Source of the DNA: Apis mellifera
Lineage: Eukaryota > Arthropoda > Insecta > Hymenoptera > Apidae
Assembly: GCF_003254395.2 (NCBI RefSeq)
Contig: NC_037647.1
Coordinates: 5,678,876 to 5,742,875 of the forward strand
DNA: 64,000 nt
Direction of reading: 5' to 3'
Below are positions 40,501 through 56,000 of the stretch, one piece after another (within the stretch, counting starts at the first letter, position 1; the number at the start of each line of letters is the position of its first letter). The notes below the pieces were generated by a model. It was given only the letters and a program-made list of their open reading frames with translations. It was not told the DNA's origin and searched no databases. Position numbers and translations under genes: made by a program.

Positions 40501-40992
40501 AGATATATCATGTTGTTTTACGCGAGAACGATTTTAAAATTATTCCTATAAGAGTATCGATAAAATTGATTTATTTAATATTTTTTACAAAAGATAGGTT
40601 TTACAAAATTCAATCCTGAGCTAATGATATTTCTCGAAACAAATACCTTAACGCTTTCCAGGAGATAACAATGATCTACCTCTGAAGTGGAGAATGAAAA
40701 ATTATAAGATTGAAATTGAAATTGAATCTGCATAAGAACATTTTTCCCTTACAAATATATATTCATTGGATTTAAACAATAACTTGTACCATAACTTCCC
40801 TTCTCGATACTTAATAGATTAATACACGGGTCACTGTACACTCCAATGTGAAAAAGCCAATAAACCGTTCAGAATCCAATAACCAAACCAATCTCCTTAA
40901 AATCCGCTTCAACCCCACCGACAAAGAACCACCCTCTCCAAAGTACCAATCTTCCCGTCAATCCTCCCCTTTCCTCGAATCTGCTAAAAATA

Positions 40993-41053
<61 letters not shown>

Positions 41054-44000
41054 GGCAAACAATAATCGTCTCCGACACCGTGCAATCACGCCACTTCCGG
41101 TCTACCTAATCCCTAAAACCGTTGAAACGGGCTCTGGACGAGCAATACGTGGAACCTTTCACCGATATAATGGCGGCGTTAGAGGGCGAGAAACGTCCGC
41201 CCTCGAACACGAGGGGGAATTAGATCCTGGCCGGCTAATCGGTTGTACGGACCTCGAGTATCGTTGATTTAGTCATCTCGCCTCGGGTAATGACGTATTA
41301 ACGTGGTATTGAACGAGGATACAAGAAGGGTGCAGATCCTCTCGTGAAAAGAGCCTTTGGCTTTAAAGTATTCGTATTTTTTTTTATTAAAGAATTATTG
41401 AATTATTGAATATAATTTGAGATATTATTTTATCGATCTTAATTATGAAATTGTGAGCTGTATATATATAAATTGGATTGAACGTTATATTATTAAGTAA
41501 GGATGAAGAAAAAATTGGTTTGTGAATTTATGAATTATTTTACGAATATTACGTCGGTTTTTAATATAAATTCTTCTTGCCAACGATTTCCAATAAGGAA
41601 TGGAACAAAGTTGAGGAATAATTAGAACAAGTCTAACTAAAGTTCCGGCCTTCTATCTTCTCTCAAGTTTCTGTTAATTCGCTCATTCAAACATTCGAAC
41701 AAGTAAACTTTAACGCCTGCTTGATTTTACGACTTGGTTGAAGCTCCTATATCTTGCAATTAACTCTATAAGCTCTCTCTCTCTCTCTCTCTTTATCAAG
41801 AAAATATGACGTGCAATTTGACAGGATTATTTACATTAATTATTACCGCGGGTAATTTATTCCAATTATTTTTCTAATTCATCTTCAGTTAATTCTTTAT
41901 CCTTTCTGAATTATGTAAAATTGCATTATGTTGTTTTAACGTTATTAAAATATATAATTTAACTATGAGAATAATTTAAATGTGATTCTCGTTTATTTCA
42001 GTAACATTTAATTAACTTTAAAATTAAATTGTTATTGCACATATCTACTACGGTCATTGATTTGTATATCTTTGATCTAAAATTGTAATAATCGCGAGTA
42101 AAAAGTTGATTATAATTACTCTTTTGAACGTTTAATTTTATTAATTATATCATTTTAATAAATTAATCAAAAAATTATAACCATACTATCACATTATATT
42201 ATTAAATTTTAAAAAATCGATAATTCGAAAAATGAAATTTTCCCTTTGATTCAAATCTTATCGAATTTTCCTTCCATATTTATTTTTGTAAATATTGACG
42301 TAAATATTTTGCATTTCTTTTTTCTCTTTCACATTATTACACAACGTGTAATACGTGAAAAAAAAAATCAATCGTTCATTTATTTTTAGAATCTCCACGC
42401 TACGCTATATTTTAATATTAACGCGATATTCATTTTTTTTCATTTTCCTCTCTATCATATATATTTATTATAAAAATGAACCGAATTAGAATATCGATCT
42501 CCCCAATAATTTTGAAACTGATCGAAATAATTACAAACAAACTTCCTTCTCTTTAACCTTTTCAATATTCACGTGATACACGTGACTTGTTTATTCCCCT
42601 GATTGATGTATAATGCTTCCTGCAAATGGTGAAGCGATGTACTAAAATTGATCACGCTGTATAGGGACAAGGTATAGAGAAGCCTAATATCGTTTTAGAC
42701 TATAATAGATGTACAAGGGTGACGTAGGTGGTATCGATCAAATTCTACACGGTTATCGGACCCGGTTATCACCGCACAACAGCTATAAAATATTATACAG
42801 GAATTATTTTTCATGGTCACGAGGCGATATCACAAGTTTTTTTATAGGGATGTGGAATTATTTATTTAGAATAAAAGTAAAGAGAAGAAAGGAAAATATT
42901 GCGTTTGTATTTAAGGAATGGGATTTGTCATCGGGGAGGGGGGGGATCTTGTGAAAAATATACCATTTTGTTTGGAATCTCGATTCGATTTCCGTGCAAA
43001 TAAATCAACAAATGGAAAAAAAATCGAATAAAATGTCGCGCAATAAAGGAGAAAGGAAAGGAGATATTTTCATTTCGCTTTGTAATATAATGTTATTTGT
43101 ATCAATCAAATGTTTTGAACCGAGGAAAAAAGAAATAGAATGAGAGATAAAATAAAAATAAACGTAGAATAAAAGATGAGGAAAAATAAGTATACAAGAA
43201 AATTGAAACTTTGCGTGAAAGGGGGATAAAATTTTTGGAAAAATAATGCATGGTAAATTGGAAGAAAATAGAAATAAAAACGTTAGAAAATTGAAATTTT
43301 CTATGGAAAAAAAGATGATGAGATTTTTGCAAGAATAAAAATAAAATAATAGTAAATAATGAAAACATTTAAATATTGAAGTGAATGCATATATTTAAAA
43401 TTATTCGCAACTTGGCTGATTTTTCGTTAAAAATGATATTTATTGGACGTCAATTTAAAGTTTTTGAACCTAAAAACAATATTATTTTGCGCTTTGTTAA
43501 TTGTTTTGTATCGAAACTAATTATGAATAAATATTGAATTCGAATAATTCCCTAAATTGTAACTTTGATACAAGGTTACAAAAAGTTATAATATTAACGA
43601 AATTTGAGAAAATCAAAGGAATCAATCTGTCAAAAAATATGGAATAAAAACATATGGCGTATAATAGAAGAGAAAGAAGAATTAATATTTTATCGAAATC
43701 GATTTGTAAAAAAATTCGTCGCCATTTTATAATAACTTATGATGAAATAAAAATTTTATTTTTTCATCATTAATTGCTACATGCATATATTCGTATTAAA
43801 AAAAGAATTTAATTCCATTATTGCGAAGGAAATATGATTCTGTTAACCAGGTCGTTTCTTGAATGAAATATTTCTTTTAGAAATATGAAATCGATAACTG
43901 GTGAATTAATTTTAATCAAACGACATTCATATTTCCAAATGTGAAACCTAAATTGTAGACGCATTTAAAAACAGATAATCGTTGTTTGAAGGGAAAATGA

Positions 44001-47000
44001 ATAGAATTTATATGCACAATGACAATAAAAATAAAAAATAATAATAATTCCAATATAATTTTATTTTAAACGAAAAAAGCTTTTCCTCAATTCGACATCA
44101 AAGGTTCAAAAAATCTAAACAATCTTCTAAACGAAATTGAGAAAAAGAAGAAAAAAAATGATTGGAACGTCTAAACCAAAGAAACATCTGCAACATTTCA
44201 GAAAAAGACGTCGCGTAACACTTTAAGTGAATCATCCTGTGCACTCGAACGCGCGATGCATTCGAAAAGGTGTGGCTAGCTCGTTGTATGCGGTGTATAT
44301 ACGTCGTTGGAAATTACATCGGGGTGTACGTCACCATCTCGCTTTGCATTCTCTCGAGAGAGGTAACAAGAGTAGACGGTCTCGCTCCACGGGAGTCCTG
44401 GCCACCGATCCAGATTGCACGGTGATGTCGGATCGAGTCGTGGCAAAACGATTATTAACGCCTAAGGGTATATTTCTCAACGTCCAACGTTATTTTATAT
44501 TGATTTACTTTTCGGGGGAGGGGAATGAATGTATTATTAGAGCGTAAATTCGATATAATTGGAGGAGGTATGAACGAGGATGATTTTGCGCGAGGATATT
44601 GTTTTATCAAGGTGTAAAGGATGATGGTAATGACGATAGGATTGATTTATTGTGGTTAACGAGTGCAAAATAATACTGTGGAATTTTATAAATTTTGAAG
44701 AAGAAAAGAAATTGATATCGTTGTAATAGAAGGCTTTAATCATAAATTTAAATAAAATGATATTCATTAATAATTAAAGGAATAGAAAGAATTGATTCCA
44801 ATTTGCGAATAACAAATTTAATTTAAGTTTCATGGATAATTTTCAATGACCATACAGATTGTTCGGTTATTAAAATTGTGTATCTAAAATCTGTGAAAAA
44901 TTTACCTTGTAACGAATTACGAGCTGAAAGAATCAGGTTCCTCGTGTAGAAACTTTTGTACAGATTCTTTTACGTGGATTATCGAGTTTTGATTGTACAA
45001 GAAATTGAAAGTCAGCGGCAGATTGCTGTTTGATTTCTTTGCATGAGTTCTCCAGACTTACTTAACCTTCTTGCGTCTATTTTTTTTTTTTTTTTTTTGG
45101 AGAGGTACTCTTCAACTTTCATTCTGTGCTGTCTGCTTCATTTGTCGAAACGTTTTCAAAAGCAAGATAAATATCTGGGAATAACAACTGGGTAAACTGA
45201 GTTTTTTACCATACCTTGGTTCTTCTCATAAAATTAGAATAGCATAAAGTAAAGGTAAAATTTGAAATAATTTCAAACGTGAAGTATAAAAAAATATAAA
45301 ACTGTGACATGAAAGTTGGATTAAAATCTTTTCTAATTTAACTCGTTTTTCTTCTCTCTCTCTCTTTTTTTTATAAATATTTATACAGACATAGATGATC
45401 ATGTTTTTTAAAATTTTTCTATCATTTTGTTGAGAAAATATTTTAGATTATTTTAGTTATAATATTCTTATTTTAATAATTTAAAGTCTGAATAATAAAG
45501 GAAAAAATTTTATAATTTGTACATTTTTTAAATAAGAATTAAAATATCTTATTTTTTTTTAAATATTTTAAAATAAATTATATTTATTTTTTGTTATATA
45601 TAAAAGTATCTATTTCTATTACAAAGATTATACATTATAGATTTTGTAAAATTAATAAAAGAAAATAGTTTTTGAAGAATAATCAGTGATATTCTGATTC
45701 ATATTAAATTTTTTGAAATAAATTCATCGAGGTTAAGCTGAAATTTATTCGGTATAAACAATAAAAGCCCGCTCTTGCATATAAAAAATTATTAGGGGAA
45801 AAAACGGATTGAATCGATATGCAAAACTCGGCGAGCTTTTACTCGTTTTCCACGTTTATCTTTTATATATTGCGCCATTATTACATTTTTTAATATGTCG
45901 GTTATTTTTTGAGGCAGAAAAATTTCTCTATAAAAGTTGTAATAACTAAAAACTTTCGAAAGATTTATTTACTCGAAAGAATTAAAAAATATATATACAC
46001 ATACATATATTATATATTTTTAAATATTTTTTTGTGGAAAAAAAATAAATGAAAAATAAAACACACGGATTACAACGAATTAGATATTTAAACGTCAATC
46101 TGTCATTTATTTCTCACTAATCTATACTCGCTTTTAAAACGATTTTAAAATTATTATATCTTTCAATTTATCATTACTCGCAAGTTTTTATTTTTAATTT
46201 TATCTCGATTCGTTATTTTAAATTTTGCTTGCTTTTTAATGCCAATGTAAATTATAAATGAATTTCACTCGTAGATTTTCTTCGAAATCGTATGAAATGT
46301 AAAATTTCTATAAAAGAGAGATATATAGAAATAGAAATTTAAATCAAATCAATCCTCCATTATAACATCGCGTTATTAAATTTCATTCTTTCTATCTTTT
46401 GAATCTTGTAAAAAATAAAAAAAGATATATTTTCACAATGAAGATATGGAGATACATCGTGAGTTTCGTAACAAATGACGTAAAAGTGGACCTGTATATA
46501 CAATCTGTACAATCTGTACAATTTTTGGCTTGACCCGATATACAATAAAGTTTAAAGGTCAAATCGATTATGCGAATCTCCGGTGTTGAGTAAGCTGTTG
46601 CAAACATTAATTGTCAGGAATGCAATTTTCGGAGATGTGTATCTGTGTTGAGGTATTTATTTAAGAGGAAGTGAATAATCGTAGTATTTAATTAATAACT
46701 CCAGGGAAACGTGTTGAATTTTATATTATTCTTACTTTTAAGTAAGAATATTCTCATGGTTTTTCGAATAATATTTCAAATAAATATTTATAATGAAGTA
46801 TTTAATAAATTTTAAATTTGTTTAATTACAATTAATGCGAGGTATGTGTATAAGTGGTAATAAATTAAAAATATTATACGTATTACGATACGATAATTAC
46901 TAAGGTTTACAAAAAATTATAATAAAAATTAAATGAATTATTAAATAAATTATTTAAAATATGATATATTAAAATCGAGTGAAAATAATTTATTTAAATG

Positions 47001-50000
47001 TGAATATTTGAATTCACACCGAAGTGTTATTAAGTGTTAACGATCATTTTACAAAATTTTTTATTAAATTAGTTAAAAATTACGATTCCATATATCTGAT
47101 ATATAAAATGAGTTAACGAATATGTATATAATATTCGTTATTTAATAATAAAATCAATATTTATTTTTTTAACGACTTTGATAATTTTGTTATATTAATT
47201 TATTTTATGAATAATAATTTGCGTGAATTATTTTGTATTAAAAGGAGAAAAGAAGAAAAAAAATAATATAAAATTATACGTAATAATATCGTAATTATAT
47301 TTATTGCTAAAATAAATAATTTCAGCTTTATATTGTTTGTTTTAAAAATGATGCAAATTACCAAGAATTTATGCAGTTATAAATAATCAATAAATATGAT
47401 GCATTTATTAATTAATATTATTTTCTATTAATAAATATTAAAATTAATAATTGTTAATATTATTGCCACGTATAATATCAAAATTAATATAAATCGTGAT
47501 ATAGGAAACGAAAACACAGTCGGTATATTTATATATACATAAATATCGTCGAAGAACACGGTCGAAGATATCAATAAATATCGATTTAACAGTCGTTATC
47601 GAAACGCCGAACGGAGAGGACGTGCCTCGCCTCGCTCTGTGTATAATCGAAAATATTGGATATTGAAAATAATTTTAAAATAAAACGAATTATGGAAAGC
47701 GATTTTTCGCGCGACAATATTTTTTGGATATAAAATATAAATTTTTTTATATCTTGAAAGGGAAAGAAGATAAAAAAAAATTGAACAATTCAAAGTTCAA
47801 TAATTTTTCATCTTCTAAACGATAAGTGTTACAATATAAATATTTTTTATAAATTTTTATCGAAATCTCGTTACATTTGAAACAGTTCTATTATAAAAAA
47901 AAAATATTATTCGTTTAGAATAATTGGATATTTTGTATCCAATAATTAGAAAAGGTGTACAAGTTTGTACTTTTTATAAATATAAGTTCGTAAAAAAAGT
48001 TTCTTTGCAAAAAAATTTTTCTTCGTCGTTAATAATCATATTTTCAATGTTTCCCAACTTTTTAATAATCTCCCGTTTGATATTATAAACTTTTAATTTT
48101 TTTTTTTTTTCGTAAAAGTTTCGAAAACTTTTTTAGTATTGGAATTTTTTTTAAATTAGAAGAACTGAAATATTAAATTTTTATAAAAATTTTTAAGATG
48201 CACAGTATATTCGATAAAATATTTTTAATAATTTAGCATATTAAAAATTATTTAATAACCGATACTGTGTATTTTATTTTTTTTTTATTAGAATTTAATG
48301 TAATAAATTTGTGATATATTTAAATATTCTCGTAAATTTAAAATACATTTTTTATTCGATTTATTTATTACATACAATTATATAGAATATCAATTATTTT
48401 TTATTTTATTCTTTTTTTATTTTTAATATTCCTCTTTATTGCAACATGATATTCATTTCTGCCACTGACAGCACATATATATTCAAAATATGGTTTATCA
48501 AGATATGAGGAAAATCCAGATTATATTTTTTTTTTCCTCTATTACACATGCTCACAAATGAATAAATGATATTACATGATGTTAAAATTTAAAAATAGGC
48601 TTTCAAAAGAGATATATTTTGTCTAAATTTCTCATTGTCAATATTATATAATTTGATTTATAAATATAAAAGTTCATATCAGCCTATTTTTATATCAAAA
48701 AATAATAAATATTTTTCCAATATAGATTCACGTTTCAAAAATATTATAATTGCATCGATGAATCAAAGAAACATTCACAAATATTTAAAAAAAAAAATCC
48801 CCAATAATCGAACCGCTGAATTTCCACTTCTGATGAATGCCAGACGAGATTCATTGTTGGAATTTTACTTGTATTAAAATAATATATAAATATGTATTGC
48901 GTATACATATTTAATATAATTTTATTTAATAAATTTTATGTAAATTCGAATCAGATGTTCGTGCAAGTTATGAAATATCAACAAAGATACGTATACATGT
49001 GTGTGTACAGAAACAGATTCATAAAAGTATTGGAACGTGTAGAGATCGACTGAAATAATATTCTGTTACGGAAGATGTAAACATTAGTAAGTTCAGTCTA
49101 CGCATGAACACCGTGTAATGAGCTTCGTATCGTAATTATACCAGTCTCTGTGTGAATAATATTATCTTATATAACGAGTTCCATAATCGAGAATTAATAT
49201 TGAACATGCGTTATAATGCAAAATTATACGTACAAGTTTCTAGATATGTATCTAGGATACGTGTCTACTATGATATTATATTATTATTAATCATTATATC
49301 TGTAATATATCTGTAATATATCTGTATTAGATGAATAAGTAAATTTCCTTATTTTATTCATGATAAAGTAAAAAATAAGGAAGAGATATAGAAAATAATT
49401 TTCACTCGTATTGATTTTATTTAATAAATATCAAAATTGAAATCATATATATTTAGATATAGATATACATACATATTTGTACATTGAGCATAGAGTTATA
49501 TGCAAGTTTTGATTTGAAATCTAAATGTTTTGATTGAGTTCTGCCCGAGTTCTGTTTCTATTGTATTTTAAATAAGTTTGATTGCGTTCTGATTGCTTGG
49601 TGGCTCTTGTTCCATGCAGTTAGAAGTGTGTTTATTTTATTGGGTATCCTTTGGACGATAGATATAAATTTTAGTAATGGTGTATTTATGTAGAGCTTTA
49701 ATTTTAGGAATTTTCTAAAATTGTAGTTATAAACTTTTTAAATGGATCAGATATTAAATTGTAGATCAGTTAAAAATATAGGAAAAAATATCAATTAGAT
49801 TACAGATATTTATACATCAATATAGATAGACCAATACAAATAACAATCCTGGCTTTGATATATAGAATTTAAGCTTTTTGAGATTAATAGGATAACAAAT
49901 CCCAAAGTAATTATTATAGAAATTTATTGTTACAATTTTTATGATATTAGTAACAAGAGATTTGGTATCCCATTTGAAATGAATATAAATACTATATTTT

Positions 50001-53000
50001 GAATAACCATTTATAACAATTTTAGGAAAATTAAAAAAAAATTGAAGAAATGTATACTTTCATACAATAATAGATAGATTATCCAGTTAATCTTTATTTT
50101 AATTTTTGATGAATTTTTATAATATAGAGCTATTCTTGATTACATGCAAAAAATAGATCTAGGATTTTTATTGCAGAAAATAAAATCTATTTTAATTAAC
50201 TACCAACAATCCAAAAATAATAATAAATTGCTTCCTTCTTATTTATACTTATTTATACTTACAACATACAAAATTTCTTTTGAAATAAATTATACGTAAC
50301 AAATCTTTGCCAAGAGAAAAATCTTATTTCGAGGATTAAAAATAATAACAGTTCTCGATTTAACTCTCAGATATTCGGTTTCCAACAGATTGCTCTCATA
50401 GATGGTTGATAATTACAAGAACCTTGGATTATTCTGCGTGTTACTTTGGCATAAAAAAAAAATCTGGCATTTAAGAACTTAAGAACTTAAGAAGTTTTAT
50501 TAAATATATTTTAAAATATTCGACGAAAAATATATTGATATATTTAAAAAAAAAAGTTACGATCAATGCAATCGATCTTTATTTAAATTTTGAATTTAAA
50601 TATTTATAAAACAAAAAAAACTTCACTGAAAGAAAAAAAACTTTCCTATTGGAGAAAAATTTATGTAAATTTTAGGATAGTTGAATTTTCCTCTATTTAG
50701 ATCAAATTCAAGATCTCAATTCAAATCGGTCTTTCAACAGAGAATAATTCAAATGCCATCGAGAATGACGTTTCGAAAGAGTTTTATTGAAAGTAATTCT
50801 CGTGAAGAGAGAGAGAGAGAGAGAGATATATACTGTTTTATATGAAACTAAACCAGTCTACCATTATTCGTTACTTGACCCAGATAGGAAAAGTAAAGAA
50901 AATGGACAAATAAGTTCTGCATGAGTTAAGCGATGTGCAGGGGAACCATCTCGTTACTTTATTTTTTATATACATTTTATTCTTTACGATCTTGTATTCC
51001 TTACAATGTCTCGAAAATGAAGAGATTGTGAAAGCAACGATTGAAGAATAATTTCTAAAAAAAAAAAATGAATTATTTTAATTCTTTTCCAAAGAATCGA
51101 ATTATACGTGGAACAAATGAAATTATTGAAATGTATATATTGAATTTTTTAACAATAGTACTTAATATTTCAACGAATAATTGAAGACATTATCGAATGT
51201 AGAATAACGATGTTAAAATAATGTTAAAATAATAAGATCTACGTATTCTCTCGTTAAACGGAATTCAATTTTCTATTTTCCCTTAGAAAAAGATTCTTCT
51301 TACAATACAATAGCTCGATATGTTACGGGTCACTTGGTTTTCTGGAGTGGGTGTAAGCGATTTGTGCTATTAGCCAAACTATATTAAGCAAGTTCTTCGA
51401 ACGATCTCAATCTGTCCGAATAATAGAGGCGATTTGAAGAATTTTCGCCAACAATTCAATCGCCTCGATATTCAAATTACCCGATTTAATCCTTAATTCA
51501 TTTTCTTTCCTTCTTTTTTTTTTCCTTTCACCTAAATTTTATCTCGGACAAACATAAAAAACTTATTCGTTATTTCGTCAAACGTTATTTCAAAAGTCTT
51601 CAACCTACCAAACTCCTCGAATTTTACGATGCATTACATTCCAAAAATAAAAATTCCAATTTTATAAATACCTTCCAGCAATCCTAATTCCATCCAATTT
51701 CTCACGATTTGAAAAAAGAACCAAACTAATCATTTCTCGTATCTAACTTAGCTCCATCTCCTTGTTCCATCATCACGTGGAAGAAAATATGGGGGAGGAG
51801 GAAAAGGAGGAGGAGGAGGAGGCAACACCTAGCACGATCGATATAAAATTCAACTATCCTCAAACAAGCGCGTTCCCGAGCCATTACTTCGTCCAACAAT
51901 CTCAACTGCTCCCTTTCAAACGGTTCCAATCTATCCAGAGAAGGAGGGAGAGGAGAGGAGGAGGGGAGGGAGAGAGAGCTCGAATCTCCGGCCGTTTCAT
52001 TTACACGCCCGCTCTCCACTCCACCATCGATCCACAACGTTTTCACTACTTTTCGCCCTCGAACGCAGAATCCACGAATCGTTTCACGTGCGCGCGTTTC
52101 AGGAAGAGGCTTTTACCGATCTCCTTTTCTCAAACACACCAGAGCGGGGGAGAGGGAGAGAACGTCCAACTCTCTTCTCTGTTCCCGTTTCCAATCCGTT
52201 TCCATGCATCGATTGTGCCATCGACCGATCTCTTTTTTTCCCCTCCTCCTCCTCCTCCTCCCCCGATTTTATCGACGACAAACGATATTTCGCACGGGCG
52301 AAGTGTCAACGGTATTTCTTTTTTTCTTCTCTCTCTCTCTTTCTCTTGGAAAATAGTAGGAAGGAGAAAGAGAGAGAGAGAATGGCGATCACTCTTTGTA
52401 CGAGAGGATTTTTTTTAACAAAAATTTTGTCTACTTTTTCTTCGAGATAGTAAAGAAAATATTAGAAATTTTGTAGACACGATGATTGGTTGTGCGAAAT
52501 ATTTTTGCAATAATGTATCATGGAGAGAATTTGGTCGAAACTTATCTATTAAGCTGTAATTTATGTTTGGATAAAGGGAGACAGTGATGGAGTGGGATGG
52601 CGGTGTGACAGAGACGGAATATCTCGCTCCATCTTCATTTTATTTTATTTGACGCAAGTTACTTGTGAACTTTTCTACAGCAGAGTTTTATATTTGTTCA
52701 GAAAGAATCGACTCTCTGAAATTATTCCACGAATACATCTTACGTATAAATGGCAATTATATATAATAAGTTGGAGTTTAGATAATCAGAATTTGTACAA
52801 AAAGTTAAAGTATCGTATGTAATGGAACAATAGTTGAATATTAAAGAGAGATGTAGCTTAAAGAATCGTAAAGTAAAAGAATAATTCATACAGAAATGAG
52901 ATTTAACAAACTCTATTTGATTAAAAATTCTTTCCAGTATAGTTTTATAGCTGTATATATATATATAGAGAGAATATTGTAACGTACGATCTCTTTTTTT

Positions 53001-56000
53001 ACAGTTTGCTAATATAAGTTATTCTCATGTTATCCGTTTAACGATACATGTTATCCGTTTTAATGCCTCAACGTAAATTACAGTTATGGTGATTCGATCC
53101 TGTTTTAAAAGTTTCCAATAAATAATTTCTTATAGCTACGATTATTTAATGAAATAATACCTCCTTCGAACACAAGTCATCGATTACAATTCGAATCATT
53201 CGTAATATCATTAATAACAAACCATCCACTCTTCTCCAAAAAGAAAAGAGAAGAGGAAGAACACTTTCCTTTCATTCTTTCTTCAAACTTCCAAAAAGTC
53301 AATTTTTTAAAAATGGAATTAAAAATCTAAAGGAAGAATAAGATGGAACTGTACACTCATCGTTTAAATATTTTAGGTGTACTAGAGAGATCTCTGTCAT
53401 CAATGGCACATGGGCAAAGACGAATCATCAATCAGGGTGTCGAAAATGCAAAGGAGGGCGCAAGATTGGAGTCAGATGGTGTTCCTTTGAACACGCGTCC
53501 GGGAGCGCAGCCCTTTAAAGCTGATTAGCCCATGTTTTATATAAGATTCGATCTAAGTGGATTTACTTAATGCACTTAAAGCGAATCTGACCGCAGCCTT
53601 AAGGAGCTTCGGCCACACGCGACACCGCGTGGAACAGAGTTTTTCAGATGCTGACACACCGAAACGCGACCCTCGATTCCCTTTCTTAAGAAAGGCTCTA
53701 CGGCCATTGTGCAAATAAGTCGATGGCCGCCGGAAGCCTGACCGAGATGCGCTGCTCTCGGTTTCCGGCGGAGCGGATGGGGATGGGTTCGACTACTAAC
53801 ACACATTTCGAGGAGAGTAGATATTAATTTTCGATAAGTGGAAGAAAAATGATAAAGAAATGCAATGAAATTCAAAATTCATTTTCATCTTTCATTTTCT
53901 CCCTCTTTGTTGTTTTATAAGTTATTTTATATATATATATTTTTTTGTATTAAAATTATAGAAATGATTATTATATAAAGAAAAAATATAGAGTTTAAAT
54001 TTCTGTGTAAAGAAAATAAAGAAAATTCTATTTTGAAATAAATAATTAGAAATATATTTCATATATTGCAGATGTTCGATAAGAAAAGATTATTAGATAA
54101 AATGATTGGATTATTCTATTTAAAAATGGAGCAAAGAAGGAAACGTTTCTTCGTTGAATTTATTTTCAATTTATTACAAAACAATGATTGTGCTATACGG
54201 TTGCCACGGCTTGTTACGATATCGTACCATAATTGGTCACTGAAACGTAAGCAATTAGTGGGTTTAATCTAAAGTGTATAATACATGTGTTGCATTCGTC
54301 GTGTTTCCTAATTGTTATGCCCTTGCATGCAATTCCGCATTAATACGCGTACTAGAATTCGTACTTATAGATTCTGTTATCATCTTTTGCGAAAATTGGA
54401 AAACAGATATTTACAAAACTTTCGCATTTTTTTTCAAAATATTGAATTAAGTAAAAATTTCCAATACCAAGGATACCAATAAGAAAGAGAAAAAAAAAAT
54501 AATTACCGGTTATTTTATCGCGAGTCGTGTCGTTATCTATGGCCGTGCATTCGTAATTTATGAAACTGGAACAACTATATTAGGCCATTCTACAGGTTCA
54601 TACCGGATATTGCATTAATATTTAAATCAATAGTTGAAATATATTTTTAGTGGTAGAAATATCAATCCCGTTACAGACGGTTTATACTAGAAGATTAATG
54701 CTGACTTTTATCGAGTCGTGCATAAAATGTATTTTGGAACGTCAGAAATCTTATAATTTCTCGAAATTTCAAGTCGTATTTTTTCTAAGCAATCTCGATT
54801 AATTTTTTTAAAAAAAACATATCAAATATTTGAATTGAAATCCAAAAAATATAATAACCATCCTCATCATCATTTTCTTATATCCAATATCGTTATTGAA
54901 ATGAAAAGAAGATTATTAATTAATAATATTTTAATTATTATTAATATTATTAATTAATAATAACTTTATTAATTAAAGTTATTGACAAATAAAATATTTC
55001 TTTCAGAATTTCTACAATTTAAAATGGTCAAAGAAGAGTGAAAACTTAATAACCTACTTAATAAGAGAAGAAGAATGTGATACTCTTCTCTGAAACTCGC
55101 ATCAGTAACCTAATATAAAACAGTGGTACATGATACGAAAGACAGTTGAGATAATGCCTGCAATTATCCTCCTACCTCTTAGAGCGAAAGGAGTACAATC
55201 ATAAACGTGCTTCACCGCCAAAATACAATGCAACATCGACATACTCTATAAAGCTGCACTTTCATTCACCCATCATCCCTCATAATTACTCCAACGATTT
55301 TAGAAATCGATGGCCACAGCCTCCACAATGATGCTCATCAACAAGAATACTCGAACAACATCTCTTTTTCATAAAAATAGCTTGAAAGAAATATCTAAGT
55401 GTGATATTTAAAGTAGAGTAAGAAGTAAATAATTTACTAAAATATTTTTACTTTGTTTTAGGTACAACACCATGAGTAAAGTATTAAATAATAATATTAC
55501 TATAATGATGCTCATCAACAAGAATACTCGAACAACATTTCTTTTTCATAAAAATAGCTTGTCCCAGAATGAAAGAAATATTTAAATATGATATTTAAAG
55601 TAGAGTAAGAAGTAAATAATTTACTAAAATATTTTTATTTTATGTTTTAGGTACAATAAGTAAAGTATTAAATAATAAGATTACTATAACCATACAATGA
55701 TGCTCATCAACAAGAATATTCAAACAACATCTCTTTTTCATAAAAATAGCTTGAAAGAAATATTTAAGTGTGATATTTAAAGTAGAGTAAGAAGTAAATA
55801 ATTTACTAAAATATTTTTACTTTATGTTTTAGGTACAACACCATAAGTAAAGTATTAAATAATAATATTACTATAATCGTACAATGATGCTCATCAACAA
55901 GAATAGTCGAACAACATCTCTTTTTCATAAAAATAGCTTGAAAGAAATATTTAAGTATGACATTTAAAGTAGAGTAAGAAGTAAATAATTTAATAAAATA

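Noticed and set aside
40848..41267. 139-codon frame containing poly-(Tyr-Ile)
   Set aside because: The repeat is a translated TA microsatellite; the rest is unsupported.
49020..49045. CATAAAAGTATTGGAACG, reminiscent of a DNA transposon end
   Set aside because: A single short match with no partner end and no coding remnant.
51762..52418. 218-codon open frame on the plus strand, the longest in the window
   Set aside because: Ser/Pro/Arg/Phe low-complexity content produced by alternating purine and pyrimidine tracts; open frames also exist on the other strand and no domain is visible.
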